From: Alloscardovia criceti DSM 17774
GTDB taxonomy: Bacteria > Actinomycetota > Actinomycetes > Actinomycetales > Bifidobacteriaceae
Reading direction: 5' to 3'
NCBI RefSeq assembly: GCF_000376885.1
Contig: NZ_AQXR01000009.1
Span: 186,001 to 250,000, forward strand
DNA: 64,000 nucleotides
This document shows, in pieces, positions 1-9,436 of the stretch. Position numbers and translations under genes: made by a program. How positions within the stretch are numbered: position 1 is the stretch's first letter; every line of letters begins with the position of its first letter. Below the pieces are notes generated by a model, which was not told the origin of the DNA, searched no databases, and saw only the letters and a list, made by a program, of their open reading frames with translations.

Positions 1-903
1 CTTTTCCTTCAAAGAACGCGGAATGGGCGCAATATACTGCGGATCCACGCGCTTGAGCACAGCCTGAGAAATCGACGGCACCGAACGCGGCCTGTGGCTC
101 AGATTGATATGAGAGTTGTCTTTTTTCGACAGCTCGGACAAGCTCTGGTATGGATTGAGCAGGATATTGAGCTCAAACAATGTGACCAACGGAACGGGCG
201 TTTCATTCTTCTCGTCCGGCAGGCACAGCCCACGCACGCAAATAAGCATAAGATCTTCTGGTGTATGTGCTTCGAGCAGCATACCGCGTGCACGTCCAGC
301 AAGCACAGAACGGTATGGCGTTCCCGTCAACATTTCGAAAGCTAAGGCCGCAATCTGGTAGACCATAACGCTTTCCACATCGTGATTTGTGGACTTAAAG
401 CGTGGAGCTGTCGGCGGAAGCAGGGCAGCGGACACCGGGAAATTTGCCATAACAATATGACGATGCGCCAGACGCACGTTAATGTCATCGATGCAGTAAT
501 GCGCTTGACCATTGTCATCGAGCTTTTGGCACAGCGATGTCAAATCGCCAGTGATAGAACGAATAGCATCGTGGCTCAGTGGGAATGCCTGCGGATCTGC
601 CGCATGATCCGTGAGATAATCGCGTAAGGTGACACCCGTATCTTCATCCGTCACGATGACGCAGACCTCACCATCGCGGTGCAGATGGAGCACCTGTACA
701 AAATGCTTATCCTGAGAAAGAGCCAGCGCCGACGCGGCCGCATTAACGCGTGAAATAATCGTCGAGTTTGCCACGATAAATATCTGGCAACGACGTTGCA
801 AAGTATTATCCCGCGCAATCCACACGGAAAAACCTGGCTCGTCGCGCAAAACTTCGACCAGGCGGAAGCGATCAAGTAATACATCGCCAATTGCAAAATT
901 CAT
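1..903 (-). CDS. Protein-kinase-like pseudokinase downstream of murJ (partial, runs off left edge)
   Basis: An open frame starts with ATG at 901-903 and reads 301 codons to the edge without a stop. The N-terminus (residues 1-45) has the look of a Ser/Thr kinase N-lobe: a short beta strand, a degenerate glycine loop (DEPGFSVWIARD) and a strand where the VAIK lysine should be. There is no lysine between residues 36 and 60. Near residues 135-145 the catalytic HRD...N stretch is replaced by HYCIDDINVRL, and no DFG is visible. The later segment VMVYQIAALAFEMLTGTPYRS resembles the F-helix region of kinases. I infer a catalytically dead kinase. It is transcribed after murJ (78 bases between them). 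In mycobacteria the MurJ homologue MviN carries a fused pseudokinase domain; here the two look like separate genes. The C-terminus is unknown. Confidence 0.7.
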   Translation of the reverse strand, partial: MNFAIGDVLLDRFRLVEVLRDEPGFSVWIARDNTLQRRCQIFIVANSTIISRVNAAASALALSQDKHFVQVLHLHRDGEVCVIVTDEDTGVTLRDYLTDHAADPQAFPLSHDAIRSITGDLTSLCQKLDDNGQAHYCIDDINVRLAHRHIVMANFPVSAALLPPTAPRFKSTNHDVESVMVYQIAALAFEMLTGTPYRSVLAGRARGMLLEAHTPEDLMLICVRGLCLPDEKNETPVPLVTLFELNILLNPYQSLSELSKKDNSHINLSHRPRSVPSISQAVLKRVDPQYIAPIPRSLKEK

Positions 904-981
904 AGCATCTCTCTATATGCAGGGGTTCCAAATCTTTATGCCTATTTTACTTATGGGGGTAACGTAAATAGGGCATGAAAA

Positions 982-2703
982 TCACTCTATTGTGGAGGTA
1001 CTGTCAGAGCTTGAATCAGGAGAAATTCGGTTCAGAATTTTTTCTACGATGGAAAATCGGGTCAGATTAAATCTCGTAGAAAGGGCACGTAAACCGTGGG
1101 CAAATTCCTTTGTACGTAGAACAATCAAAATAATGGCATATACGATAAAGGACACCACGGTGGTGATGGCGCAAATCAGAATAGCGATAAACCAAGCCGT
1201 TCGCCCTTGTGCCGTAGAAGGGTTGAAATTCAAGACCTGACTTAATGCGGTAGACGTACCCCACGCCGCCACAAAAGTGATAAGCGCAGCCAGATAAATC
1301 TTCACATGGCTTACGGTAAATTCACCCACATGGAAAGCTCCACCAAAACGACGGTACAGCATAACGAGCAACACCGGGATGCAGAGCATATAACTCAGGC
1401 TCGTTGCAAATCCCAGCATAACCGCCTGATGCTGAGGTGCTACCCACAACCAGGTGATAACCTGGATAATTACCATCAGCGCGCTTTGCACAGCGGCGAT
1501 GATAAAGGGACTTTTACCATCCTCGAAGGCGTAAAATGCACGCTGGGCCAGGAGGACGAGAGAGGTAAAGGGCAGGCCTAGGCTCAGTGACATAATAATA
1601 GGGCTGAGCAAGCTCATTTCCGTGCCATCGATGGAGGGCAGGAAAACAGCAGAAAGCTGCAAAGGAATAGCCATCATCACCGCTGTGAAGAAGCACATAA
1701 TCAGGCTAGAAGAGCGCATGGTACCATCGACGATATCTGCAGCAGCCGTGATATTTCTTTGCGCAATATGATTTGAAATACGTGGAAAAGTGGCGGTGGC
1801 CAGAGATACAGCAAAAAGCGAATACGGCAAAATGTAAATACTCATGGCATTTTGGTAAGAACCATTTCCAGCCACGCCGAAGGTATCGCCTGCAGCAAGT
1901 GGTGCACCCGAGGCGATGCGTGCCGTAATAATAGAAGTAATTTGCACCAAAATGGTAATAGCTAAACTCCACACGGCTACGCTACCCATGGAGCGCAGCC
2001 CAATGCCTCGAAAGCCCCACGAAAAGCTGAATTTATAACCACTACGAATAAGCGGAATAAAGAGCAATAACGCTTGCACGGCCACGCCTAAGGTCCAGGT
2101 ACCTGCCGTGAGCGCGATTTTATCGGCTGTCCAGAAGCTTAAAGGCTGGCGAGAAGCGTTGCCAAACAACACTAAAAAGGTAATAAAACCAGCAGAACTC
2201 ACTACATTCGCTGCCACGGAGCTCCACGCATACATGCCGAATTTGTCTTTGGCGGCTAGGATTTGGCCAAGCACGGTGTACAAACCATAAAAGAAAATCT
2301 GCGGCGTACACCAGAGTGTAAAAGCATCGGCCAGCGCACGCTGCGGTCCGGTCCAAGAGGAGCTCAAGAAAATTGAGGTGATGGCGTGCGTACCCAGCAT
2401 GATAATGGCTGTAAAGCCGAGCAAAATCAGCATGCTTAACGTGACGAGCTTATCCAAACGTTCCTTGGAATTTTCTGCTTTTAAGGTGCGCACAATCTGT
2501 GGCACCAAAATGGCGTTGAATAACCCACCCGAAATCAGCGTATAAATCACCTGTGGAATCGACGAGCCCGTTTGGTAAGCATTGGCCGCAATGCCTGTCG
2601 TGCCCACGGCTGCCGCCAGTAAAATGGTGCGAATCATGCCGGTTAATCGCGATGCAAGCGTGCCGGAAGCGAGGATTAGCGAATTTCGACCTACTGAGCT
2701 CAT
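982..2703 (-). CDS. murJ: Lipid II flippase MurJ (MviN family)
   Basis: This 573-residue polytopic membrane protein belongs to the MurJ/MviN branch of the MOP superfamily. It moves undecaprenyl-linked lipid II across the cytoplasmic membrane for peptidoglycan synthesis. The N-terminus (SSVGRNSLILASGTLASRLTG) is typical of actinobacterial MurJ, followed by about 14 hydrophobic segments. The length is that of the membrane part only; there is no C-terminal kinase-like extension of the mycobacterial type. The next gene downstream is a pseudokinase, so the two may form a split version of MviN. Upstream are the DUF6049 and Nudix genes on the same strand, a neighbourhood widely conserved in actinobacteria. 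The 112-base gap before it shows only a weak 6-bp hairpin (2756-2773). Confidence 0.92.
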   Translation of the reverse strand: MSSVGRNSLILASGTLASRLTGMIRTILLAAAVGTTGIAANAYQTGSSIPQVIYTLISGGLFNAILVPQIVRTLKAENSKERLDKLVTLSMLILLGFTAIIMLGTHAITSIFLSSSWTGPQRALADAFTLWCTPQIFFYGLYTVLGQILAAKDKFGMYAWSSVAANVVSSAGFITFLVLFGNASRQPLSFWTADKIALTAGTWTLGVAVQALLLFIPLIRSGYKFSFSWGFRGIGLRSMGSVAVWSLAITILVQITSIITARIASGAPLAAGDTFGVAGNGSYQNAMSIYILPYSLFAVSLATATFPRISNHIAQRNITAAADIVDGTMRSSSLIMCFFTAVMMAIPLQLSAVFLPSIDGTEMSLLSPIIMSLSLGLPFTSLVLLAQRAFYAFEDGKSPFIIAAVQSALMVIIQVITWLWVAPQHQAVMLGFATSLSYMLCIPVLLVMLYRRFGGAFHVGEFTVSHVKIYLAALITFVAAWGTSTALSQVLNFNPSTAQGRTAWFIAILICAITTVVSFIVYAIILIVLRTKEFAHGLRALSTRFNLTRFSIVEKILNRISPDSSSDSTSTIE

Positions 2704-2816
2704 GTGAAGAATGTTACCTTACCTGACAGCGTTATGGAATGATGATTAGTATAAGCCTTTCACTGGCGAAAGGAAGAATGCCGGAACGAGGTTTCTGCGA
2801 CTTCAAGGCTATGGAT

Positions 2817-5279
2817 TTACGATTTATCAATTTCAGGAGACGTCTCTGTCGGCGCAGATTCCGAAGAACCGCCCTCATTTTCAGTCGTTTTCTTGTGCAT
2901 GCGAGAAATCTGTCGTTTTGCGCCAAGAATGGCGAGCAGAGCAGCTAGTCCGATAATAGAGTAGCCAGCATTATCCAGCACAGTAAAAGAACTCGAAATG
3001 GTCAGAGGCTTTTCATCGCCGATAATCACGCCTTCGGAGGTGGTGAGGTAAATAGAGAAGGTCGTGGTCCATCCGGAAATGGCTCGAATAGGTAAGGTTT
3101 CCTGCTGCTCAGAGTGTGCCGGAATGACTAAATCCGATTTACCCGTAATCGTCACCTCGGAGGACACTTTTCCGGATGACTGCGTATCGATATTGAGCTT
3201 CAGCGCCACCGGCAATTCATTGGAAACGGTTACCGGCACGGTAGCTGTTTCGCTGGCAACGAGCAGTGACTTTGGCACAGACACATTGACGCTGCCAAAT
3301 AAATCATCGGTAACCGCCGTATGCGATTGAAGCGCAGCATTCGAGGATGCGTCGCTGGCAAAGGTTTGAATGCCTAACGCCGTAAATGCTTGGGAAGCGT
3401 ACTGGGAGGCGAGACTGCGCAGGGTAGACTGCCAGGTGCGCAAATCATCCGACGATAGTGTGCGGGATCTATTTGCCGTACCCGTTGCGAGATCTTGGGG
3501 ATTGCGCGACTGCTGATCGGTGGAGGTGGTCTGGGCGCTGTCATCCACACTGTTCAGGAAGCTGGTCATACGGGAGGTATTGGCATTGATATCCTGCGCC
3601 AATTTTTCCACCGTTTGCGCATCCTCATCACTCAGGCTGGGTGCAGTGTTGATAAAATCTTCGACATCCGATGTGCTGTACGCCGTTTGCGCAGAAATAA
3701 GCGCATTGAGATCGCTCATGTGCGTCCAGGAGGCTGCATTTACTTGTGCCAGTAATTCCGTTAAAAAGTTCAGATGGTCGGCGCTTAGATTATCCGCCAA
3801 ACTTGCAGTATTGACGAGCAGGGTGCGCGATTCGTAGGGTGCTTGTGTTTCGTAAAAGGCGGACTGCGCAATGAAACGATTAATAAGTCCCGCAGTAGAG
3901 TTTTCCGCAGTTGCAGCACTATCGGTGGTCTTACCTTGTGCCAAGGTGCTGAGCTCTTTTTGAGCGATGAGCACCGTCATATCCGTATTGTTTACGGTGA
4001 CGTGTGCTACGGAATTATGCACTGCTCCATCGGTGTCCGAGCTGAGGCCGTGCTGGGCTAAAACTGTGGTGTAGCCAAGGCTTTGCGCTGCGGATAAAGC
4101 GTTACTGGACCAGCCAGCGAGGCCGTCCAGAGCAATGTATTGCGCGGAATCTGTGCTGGCCTCAGAATTGACCGCAGTTGGGATGCTGGAAAGGGCCGCG
4201 TTGCTGGCAAAAGTATCGGCGTAATTTGCACTACTCAGTGCGGAAATATCGATGCCGTATGGCTGCAAAGAGCGAGCCGAAGAAATGTTATAGGTATTCG
4301 AAGCCTGAGACGAAATGCTGGGATCCGTAATGATTTGCACGTTTGATTGAGCCTGCGCGAGCTTGGAGAGACTGAGAAGCGTATCCGAAGCGCAGGAGGA
4401 CTCATCACTGCTGTGTGTGGTCGAGTTGGAGCTGGACTGGGCATCCTGAGTTGAAGAGGTGTCTGTGTTTGAGTCATCATCCGAGGAGGAAGATGAGGAT
4501 GACGAGGACGATGATGACGCACTCGAGCTGACAGCTGTCGCCGCCTCCTCCAACGTCGTACTTCCAGCCAGCAGGGCGGTCATCAAAGAATGCGCATATG
4601 TAGACTTATCTTGCGAGCTCACGCATTGCTGAATATTTCCGCTACTCACAGGTAGCGTAAAAACTAAATTAATCTGTGGTAGCGATTCGGAACCCGTGCC
4701 TTGATTGGTACGCGTTACGAAGGTATTCACGGTGGAAGACAGCGCATCATCTGAAGAGGCGTAGCTGATTTGTACGGGCTTAGCACCCCATGAGGCCTGC
4801 GAACTCAAGGGCAAATCCTGAGCACTAATCGTCAGCGTCACTTGGGTGCTTTGTCCGGCCTCCAGTGCAGGCACATCCAACTGAGACAGGATCAGAGGAT
4901 TGCGTAGTTTGAAATTTCCCGTTGCCCAGTCTTGCATCTGCTCGCTGGTTTGGAATTCGAAGCCGAATTCCGTAGAAAAACTCACGGTTCCTGCGGGAAT
5001 GCTGGCATCGGAAGTATTGGTAATGGTGAGCTGTGCTGAATATCCGGAATCTGAAGTGACGATGCTGGTAGCGCTGTCTAAAGTGAGTACCTGTGAACTC
5101 GAGCTGGTTTCCGCGGCAGCGGCAATAGGTCCCGTGAGGAGAGAGGTTAAGGTCGGAGACGGCGTGGAAGCCGACCCCGCCAGCAGTGATGGCATGCCCG
5201 CAATAAACATACCCAACACCAGCCCCGTAACAGTAGCGACACAGCGCACAAAACTCTTATGCGACGTTGAATTCGTCAT
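2817..5279 (-). CDS. DUF6049-family secreted/membrane-anchored protein
   Basis: This 820-residue protein has an N-terminal signal or anchor segment (about residues 15-35) and a large Ser/Thr/Ala-rich extracellular part. The start of the mature part reads like an immunoglobulin-type beta domain (residues about 60-180). A low-complexity Ser/Asp tract sits near residues 250-290. The C-terminus has one membrane helix (GYSIIGLAALLAILGAK) and a short charged cytoplasmic tail rich in Glu and Ser. The arrangement and place between the Nudix gene and murJ match the DUF6049 family of actinobacteria, whose role is unknown. By position it is probably connected with cell-envelope assembly. It begins 3 bases after the Nudix stop, so the genes are surely co-transcribed. 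Confidence 0.8.
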   Translation of the reverse strand: MTNSTSHKSFVRCVATVTGLVLGMFIAGMPSLLAGSASTPSPTLTSLLTGPIAAAAETSSSSQVLTLDSATSIVTSDSGYSAQLTITNTSDASIPAGTVSFSTEFGFEFQTSEQMQDWATGNFKLRNPLILSQLDVPALEAGQSTQVTLTISAQDLPLSSQASWGAKPVQISYASSDDALSSTVNTFVTRTNQGTGSESLPQINLVFTLPVSSGNIQQCVSSQDKSTYAHSLMTALLAGSTTLEEAATAVSSSASSSSSSSSSSSSDDDSNTDTSSTQDAQSSSNSTTHSSDESSCASDTLLSLSKLAQAQSNVQIITDPSISSQASNTYNISSARSLQPYGIDISALSSANYADTFASNAALSSIPTAVNSEASTDSAQYIALDGLAGWSSNALSAAQSLGYTTVLAQHGLSSDTDGAVHNSVAHVTVNNTDMTVLIAQKELSTLAQGKTTDSAATAENSTAGLINRFIAQSAFYETQAPYESRTLLVNTASLADNLSADHLNFLTELLAQVNAASWTHMSDLNALISAQTAYSTSDVEDFINTAPSLSDEDAQTVEKLAQDINANTSRMTSFLNSVDDSAQTTSTDQQSRNPQDLATGTANRSRTLSSDDLRTWQSTLRSLASQYASQAFTALGIQTFASDASSNAALQSHTAVTDDLFGSVNVSVPKSLLVASETATVPVTVSNELPVALKLNIDTQSSGKVSSEVTITGKSDLVIPAHSEQQETLPIRAISGWTTTFSIYLTTSEGVIIGDEKPLTISSSFTVLDNAGYSIIGLAALLAILGAKRQISRMHKKTTENEGGSSESAPTETSPEIDKS

Positions 5280-5282
5280 ATT

Positions 5283-6173
5283 TTAGGCGTCTTTCCTATG
5301 TTTCTTCGCATAAAGCCAGACAATGCGGCGCTCATTTGGGTAGCTCAGCACGTCGGTTAAATCATCAAATTTGACCCATGTAGCATCTTCTGCCTCATGG
5401 TCAGGATCGCCCTCAACGGTTAAATACCCACCCGTCATGCGCAAGGCATAGTGATGGACGAGCTTATGCACGCGTTGGGAGTCACCCGTAAACCAGTAGT
5501 CAATTGTAGCGATGGAATCCACCACTTCGCCAATAATGCCCGTCTCCTCATGAATTTCACGCACAGCCGTTTGGTCCGGTGTTTCGCCCTTTTCGATGTG
5601 TCCCTTCGGCAGACACCATTCTAAATGACCCGAGCGGGAATGACGGGCGATAATAGCTACGCGATCCTTATCATCAAAAATCAGGCCACCGGCAGAATAC
5701 TCGCGCACTACAGGCAAATCGCGATTATCCAGAGACGCAAAATTCGCAGGTAAATCATCCCGCTTTTTCGGCATGATCGCTGGCGTAGGGAAGCGCGATG
5801 AAGACTGCGCAGTCGGAGCAAGTTTTTGACGAATTTGCTCGAGGATAGTGTGGGAATCCTCATGGGGATAAGAATTTGGATGTACGCCCTCCTTATCCTC
5901 TTCAGGCGTGCTGGACGTGGAATATAGCGGAACGACGGAACTAGAAATACTGCTCAAGTGAGAAGCATCCGCCTGCGTGTCGAGTTCTAGGTCGTATTCG
6001 GTCCTATACTCTTCATCTTCCATAAAATAGTCGCTGGCAAAGTGCGCCGAATATGCAATTTCTATGTGCTTTTTTATCTCCACATCAGGATGAGAATCCG
6101 CAGAATTCTGGGCAGACTTGGGCACAGCGCGTCTACGCTGAAGCATTTTAAAAACGTCTGCCGGATTAACCAT
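5283..6173 (-). CDS. Nudix hydrolase
   Basis: A canonical Nudix box lies at about residues 188-210 (GHIEKGETPDQTAV then REIHEETGI), giving the metal-binding G-x5-E-x7-RE-x2-EE-x-G pattern for hydrolysis of nucleoside diphosphate-linked compounds. The substrate cannot be read from the sequence. The roughly 150 residues before the catalytic domain are acidic, Ser-rich and probably disordered. I take ATG at 6171-6173 (296 residues, beginning MVNPADVFK) because the longer frame to 6281 would run into the region needed for the divergent cca start at 6294; the ribosome-binding site is weak in either case, so the start is uncertain. Nudix genes divergent from cca and followed by DUF6049 and murJ are a standard actinobacterial arrangement. 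Confidence 0.85.
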   Translation of the reverse strand: MVNPADVFKMLQRRRAVPKSAQNSADSHPDVEIKKHIEIAYSAHFASDYFMEDEEYRTEYDLELDTQADASHLSSISSSVVPLYSTSSTPEEDKEGVHPNSYPHEDSHTILEQIRQKLAPTAQSSSRFPTPAIMPKKRDDLPANFASLDNRDLPVVREYSAGGLIFDDKDRVAIIARHSRSGHLEWCLPKGHIEKGETPDQTAVREIHEETGIIGEVVDSIATIDYWFTGDSQRVHKLVHHYALRMTGGYLTVEGDPDHEAEDATWVKFDDLTDVLSYPNERRIVWLYAKKHRKDA

Positions 6174-6293
6174 AATTACTAGTTTACTTGCCACCGTGTG
6201 CAGGTGGGGTAACGGTAGACTGAAAGGTGCGTTAAAATCTATATTTGGCATGATGCACCCCGTGCTCTCTGGCGCACCCAAGAAAGGAAACTC

Positions 6294-7715
6294 GTGGATT
6301 TTGCAGTTTCACCTGTAGCAATAGAATTAGGCGAACTCTTTGAATCGCATGGTTACGAGCTTGCCCTGGTGGGTGGTCCGGTGCGTGATTTGTTATTGCA
6401 CAGGCCTGCGCACGATTTAGATTTCTGCACATCTGCGCGTCCTGAAGAATTTGAACCACTGCTCAAAAAATGGGGCGACGGTTTTTGGGATATGGGTCGT
6501 AAATTTGGGACTTTGGGCGCCATTAAGCGCATGGCCGATGGTCGTGAGTATTCGGTTGAGGTGACTACCTACCGGTCGGATGTGTATGAACCTGACTCGC
6601 GTAAGCCGGAGGTCAACTATGGTGACAGCTTAGAGGGCGACCTTTCACGCCGAGATTTTACGGTGAATTCTATGGCAATTCGCGTGCCGAGTTTGGAATT
6701 TGTGGATCCTTTTGATGGCAGGCGTGATTTAGAACGTAAGATTTTGCGCACGCCAGCATCACCGGAGCAATCCTTTGATGATGATCCTCTGCGCATGATG
6801 CGTGCTGTGCGTTTTGTGGCACAGCTCGATTTCCGCATTGGCATCGACACGGCGCAGGCAATTAATGAAATGGCGGAGCGTATCGACATTGTGTCTGCGG
6901 AGCGTGTGCGCGATGAACTGTGCAAGCTTTTGCTTTCCGATAATCCGCGCAAGGGTTTGGAGGCCTTCGTGGATTCTGGTCTGGCAGAGTATGTACTGCC
7001 GGAACTTCCTGATTTGGAATTGGAAATTGACGAACACCACCATCATAAAGATGTGTATGAGCATACCTTGCAGGTTTTAGACCGTGCAATTGCTCTAGAA
7101 ACGGATGATGAAGGCCCCGTTCCAGCTCCAGACCTGACCTTGCGTTTGGCAGCCATCATGCATGATGTGGGAAAGCCACGCACCCGAAAATTCGAAAAAA
7201 ATGGTAAGGTCAGCTTCCTTCACCACGATGTGGTGGGCGCAAAAATGACGAAAAAGCGCTTACGCGCTTTGCATTTTGACAATCATCTGGTGTCGGATGT
7301 CAGCGCTCTCGTAGAAATGCATTTGCGCTTCCACGGTTATGTGGATGAGCGGTGGAGCGATGCTGCTGTGCGTCGATATGTTAAGGATTCCGGCGACTTA
7401 TATCACCGTCTCAATAGGCTGACGCGCGCGGATGCCACCACACAAAATCGCGCAAAAGAGCAGATGTTTGCGCGCGCTATGGATGATTTGGAAGACCGCG
7501 TCATTGAGCTGAAGAAAAAAGAAGATTTTGACGCCATTCGGCCGGATGTAAATGGCGAAGAAATTATGAGCATTCTTGGTCTTCAGTCGGGGCCTCTTGT
7601 AGGTCAAGCGTATAGGCACATGCTGAATTACCGGCTTGATAATGGTCCAGTTGAGCATGAGCAGGCCGTGGCAGAGTTGAAAAATTGGTATGCACAGTTG
7701 GCCGATGCTGAATAA
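6294..7715 (+). CDS. cca: CCA tRNA nucleotidyltransferase
   Basis: This enzyme adds or repairs the 3' CCA end of tRNAs. The class II nucleotidyltransferase head is clear: GGPVRD at residues 27-32 and the metal-binding DLDF at 41-44, followed by the RRDFTVNSMA motif. A second, HD-type domain (AAIMHDVGKPRT, His290-Asp291) is present, as in the actinobacterial enzymes; its 473-residue length fits. The start is GTG at 6294, supported by AGAAAGGA eight bases upstream. The CCA end matters here because the one tRNA in the window does not encode CCA. The gene is divergent from the Nudix gene and ends at a strong terminator-like hairpin at 7758-7791. Confidence 0.93.
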   Translation: MDFAVSPVAIELGELFESHGYELALVGGPVRDLLLHRPAHDLDFCTSARPEEFEPLLKKWGDGFWDMGRKFGTLGAIKRMADGREYSVEVTTYRSDVYEPDSRKPEVNYGDSLEGDLSRRDFTVNSMAIRVPSLEFVDPFDGRRDLERKILRTPASPEQSFDDDPLRMMRAVRFVAQLDFRIGIDTAQAINEMAERIDIVSAERVRDELCKLLLSDNPRKGLEAFVDSGLAEYVLPELPDLELEIDEHHHHKDVYEHTLQVLDRAIALETDDEGPVPAPDLTLRLAAIMHDVGKPRTRKFEKNGKVSFLHHDVVGAKMTKKRLRALHFDNHLVSDVSALVEMHLRFHGYVDERWSDAAVRRYVKDSGDLYHRLNRLTRADATTQNRAKEQMFARAMDDLEDRVIELKKKEDFDAIRPDVNGEEIMSILGLQSGPLVGQAYRHMLNYRLDNGPVEHEQAVAELKNWYAQLADAE

Positions 7716-7757
7716 GCTCCGAATACGCTTCACATAAGTTCAGACGATAGTATGCAC

Positions 7758-7791
7758 GTGCCGGGTGGGAAATTCTTCCTTCACCCGGCAC
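7758..7791. terminator. Terminator-like hairpin between convergent cca and LytR_C gene
   Basis: Ten-base arms GTGCCGGGTG (7758-7767) and CACCCGGCAC (7782-7791) pair perfectly around a 14-base loop. It sits between two convergent genes and can serve both strands; the T-run is short. Confidence 0.7.
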
Positions 7792-7821
7792 CTTGTTATC
7801 TCAGTTATCTCGCGTCAAAAA

Positions 7822-8439
7822 TCACACGGCCTGATGCTCTGAAGCCTCCGGCACATCCTTCAACTGATCTGCTCCCACGCAATTTGGCAAAGCGGTAATG
7901 GCCGTACCAGCCTTTGGCGTTTTGGTCGTATCTATAAGATCATTAAAAGATGAGCCAATAACCACATCGATGAGATTATCCGTGCGGTTATCCATGCGCA
8001 AAATAGCATCGTTAAATTGTTCCGCCAAGGTATATGCCTGCGTAATGGCATTCGCGCCGAAGTGGATTTCCGTGCGTTCCATCACACTATCGGATTCGTA
8101 ATCACCCACGCCCTGCAAAATGAAACCACGGTTGCGCAATTCTTCACCTACAGCGGTGCCCAAGCCAGACTTATTTGTACCGTTCAGCACGCGAAGTGTA
8201 ATTTCCGAGGAATTCAGCGATACCGCACCTTCAGGTGGGCAAGCAGTGACGACACCGTAATTGGTCTGCTTACTGCCTTGTGCCTTCTTGGCTGGAGAGA
8301 ATACGCCAAAAGCGCCGAGCAGAGAAACGATAACTGCTACGACAAGGAAGCCAATCGTGCCGCTGAGAATCATGCGCTGGCGTGCGCGCAGATACAACTT
8401 ACGCTGCTCGCGTTCATTCTTGATGGTGTTATCCGCCAT
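7822..8439 (-). CDS. LytR C-terminal-domain membrane protein
   Basis: This 205-residue protein has a charged cytoplasmic N-terminus, one membrane helix at about residues 25-47, and an extracellular LytR_C-type domain (about 75-165) with the hallmark LRVLNGTNKSGLG. Free-standing LytR_C proteins are common in actinobacteria next to cell-wall genes; their function is not established, although the domain often follows LCP-type wall-polymer ligases. Here it has no LCP catalytic domain. It is the last gene of the rpf-ksgA strand group, separated from ksgA by 99 bases that hold the parS site. In related bacteria ispE often follows ksgA; here it does not. Confidence 0.82.
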   Translation of the reverse strand: MADNTIKNEREQRKLYLRARQRMILSGTIGFLVVAVIVSLLGAFGVFSPAKKAQGSKQTNYGVVTACPPEGAVSLNSSEITLRVLNGTNKSGLGTAVGEELRNRGFILQGVGDYESDSVMERTEIHFGANAITQAYTLAEQFNDAILRMDNRTDNLIDVVIGSSFNDLIDTTKTPKAGTAITALPNCVGADQLKDVPEASEHQAV

Positions 8440-8515
8440 AGTTCCTCCGTCTACTCTTCAGCTATTTTATACGCAGTACCCGCCTATCAGAAGTTGAAGA
8501 GCTTTACCTTACGAA

Positions 8516-8531
8516 TGTTTCACGTGAAACA
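8516..8531. other. parS centromere site
   Basis: The 16-base perfect palindrome TGTTTCACGTGAAACA matches the ParB-binding parS consensus (TGTTNCACGTGAAACA) at every position. It lies in the short gap between ksgA and the LytR_C gene. ParB loaded here would nucleate the partition complex near the replication origin. I saw no second perfect copy in the window by eye. Confidence 0.9.
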
Positions 8532-8538
8532 TTTTTAC

Positions 8539-9426
8539 TCAGTGGGCCTCTTGTGCGAGAGCTAGAGAAATAAATTCTTGAATTGTTAAGGTTTCGCCAC
8601 GTCTGCTGGGATCAATCTGGGCACGGACAAAGGCTTCGTCGCTTACAGATTTTTTCAATACAGCACGCAAGGTTTTCCGACGCTGGCTAAAAGCGGCATC
8701 AATTAACGCAAAAACCTTTGTTCTCAGCTGGTCAGAATCTTTGGTATCGGCTGACATGGCGGCGTACGCCGGTTGGCGGTGGAACTCCACGAGAGCGGAA
8801 TCCACATGAGGCGCAGGCCAAAAAACATTGCGTCCAATGACACCAGCAGGACTTGCTGTGCCGTACCATGCCAGTTTTACGCTTGGCACCCCGTAGACCT
8901 TGTTTCCCGGGTGGGCGCTGAGACGATCTGCCACTTCCTTCTGCACCATGACTACGAAGGATTCGATAGTGGGCAAGCGTTCCAGTAGTGTCAAAATAAT
9001 CGGCGTAGCCACGTTATACGGCAGATTTGCTACCAAGGTCAGGGGCTTATCTTGTGTAATACCCGTATTTTCAGGTGTTGCTTTCAGTGCGTCCATTTCG
9101 ACTACGCGCAGGCGGTTGCCGGCCTGAGGCATGTACTGCGCTACGGTCTGCGGAAGTAGTTGTGCCACAGGGGTGTCGATTTCAATGGCCGTAACCTGAG
9201 CGCCGGTTTCGAGTAGTCCAAGCGTCAGAGAACCTAAACCAGGGCCCACTTCGATGACACGAGACTGAGCATCTACACCGGCCGTGCGCACGATTTTGCG
9301 GACGGTGCCGGGGTCTATGACGAAATTTTGTCCGAATTTCTTTGTGGGGGATATGCCTGCAGCCGCCGCAATCTGGCGAATATCTGAGGCGCCCAGAAGA
9401 TGGGAGGAGTTCTCTTCATATGTCAT
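8539..9426 (-). CDS. ksgA: 16S rRNA (adenine1518-N6/adenine1519-N6)-dimethyltransferase KsgA
   Basis: KsgA dimethylates two adjacent adenines in the 3' hairpin of 16S rRNA late in 30S assembly. The N-terminus (KKFGQNFVIDPGTVRKIV), the SAM-binding loop EVGPGLGSLT (residues 59-68) and the catalytic NLPYNVA (134-140) are all present. I start it at ATG 9424-9426 (295 residues); a longer frame to 9489 would overlap the upstream rpf gene by 53 bases and adds residues that the family does not have. With this start it begins 10 bases after the rpf stop. rpf-ksgA pairing is a known actinobacterial gene order. Confidence 0.92.
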   Translation of the reverse strand: MTYEENSSHLLGASDIRQIAAAAGISPTKKFGQNFVIDPGTVRKIVRTAGVDAQSRVIEVGPGLGSLTLGLLETGAQVTAIEIDTPVAQLLPQTVAQYMPQAGNRLRVVEMDALKATPENTGITQDKPLTLVANLPYNVATPIILTLLERLPTIESFVVMVQKEVADRLSAHPGNKVYGVPSVKLAWYGTASPAGVIGRNVFWPAPHVDSALVEFHRQPAYAAMSADTKDSDQLRTKVFALIDAAFSQRRKTLRAVLKKSVSDEAFVRAQIDPSRRGETLTIQEFISLALAQEAH

Positions 9427-9436
9427 AGTGTTGATT

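Noticed and set aside
6174-6281. Longer Nudix start at 6281
   Set aside because: It would take over the upstream region of the divergent cca gene and has no supporting ribosome-binding site.
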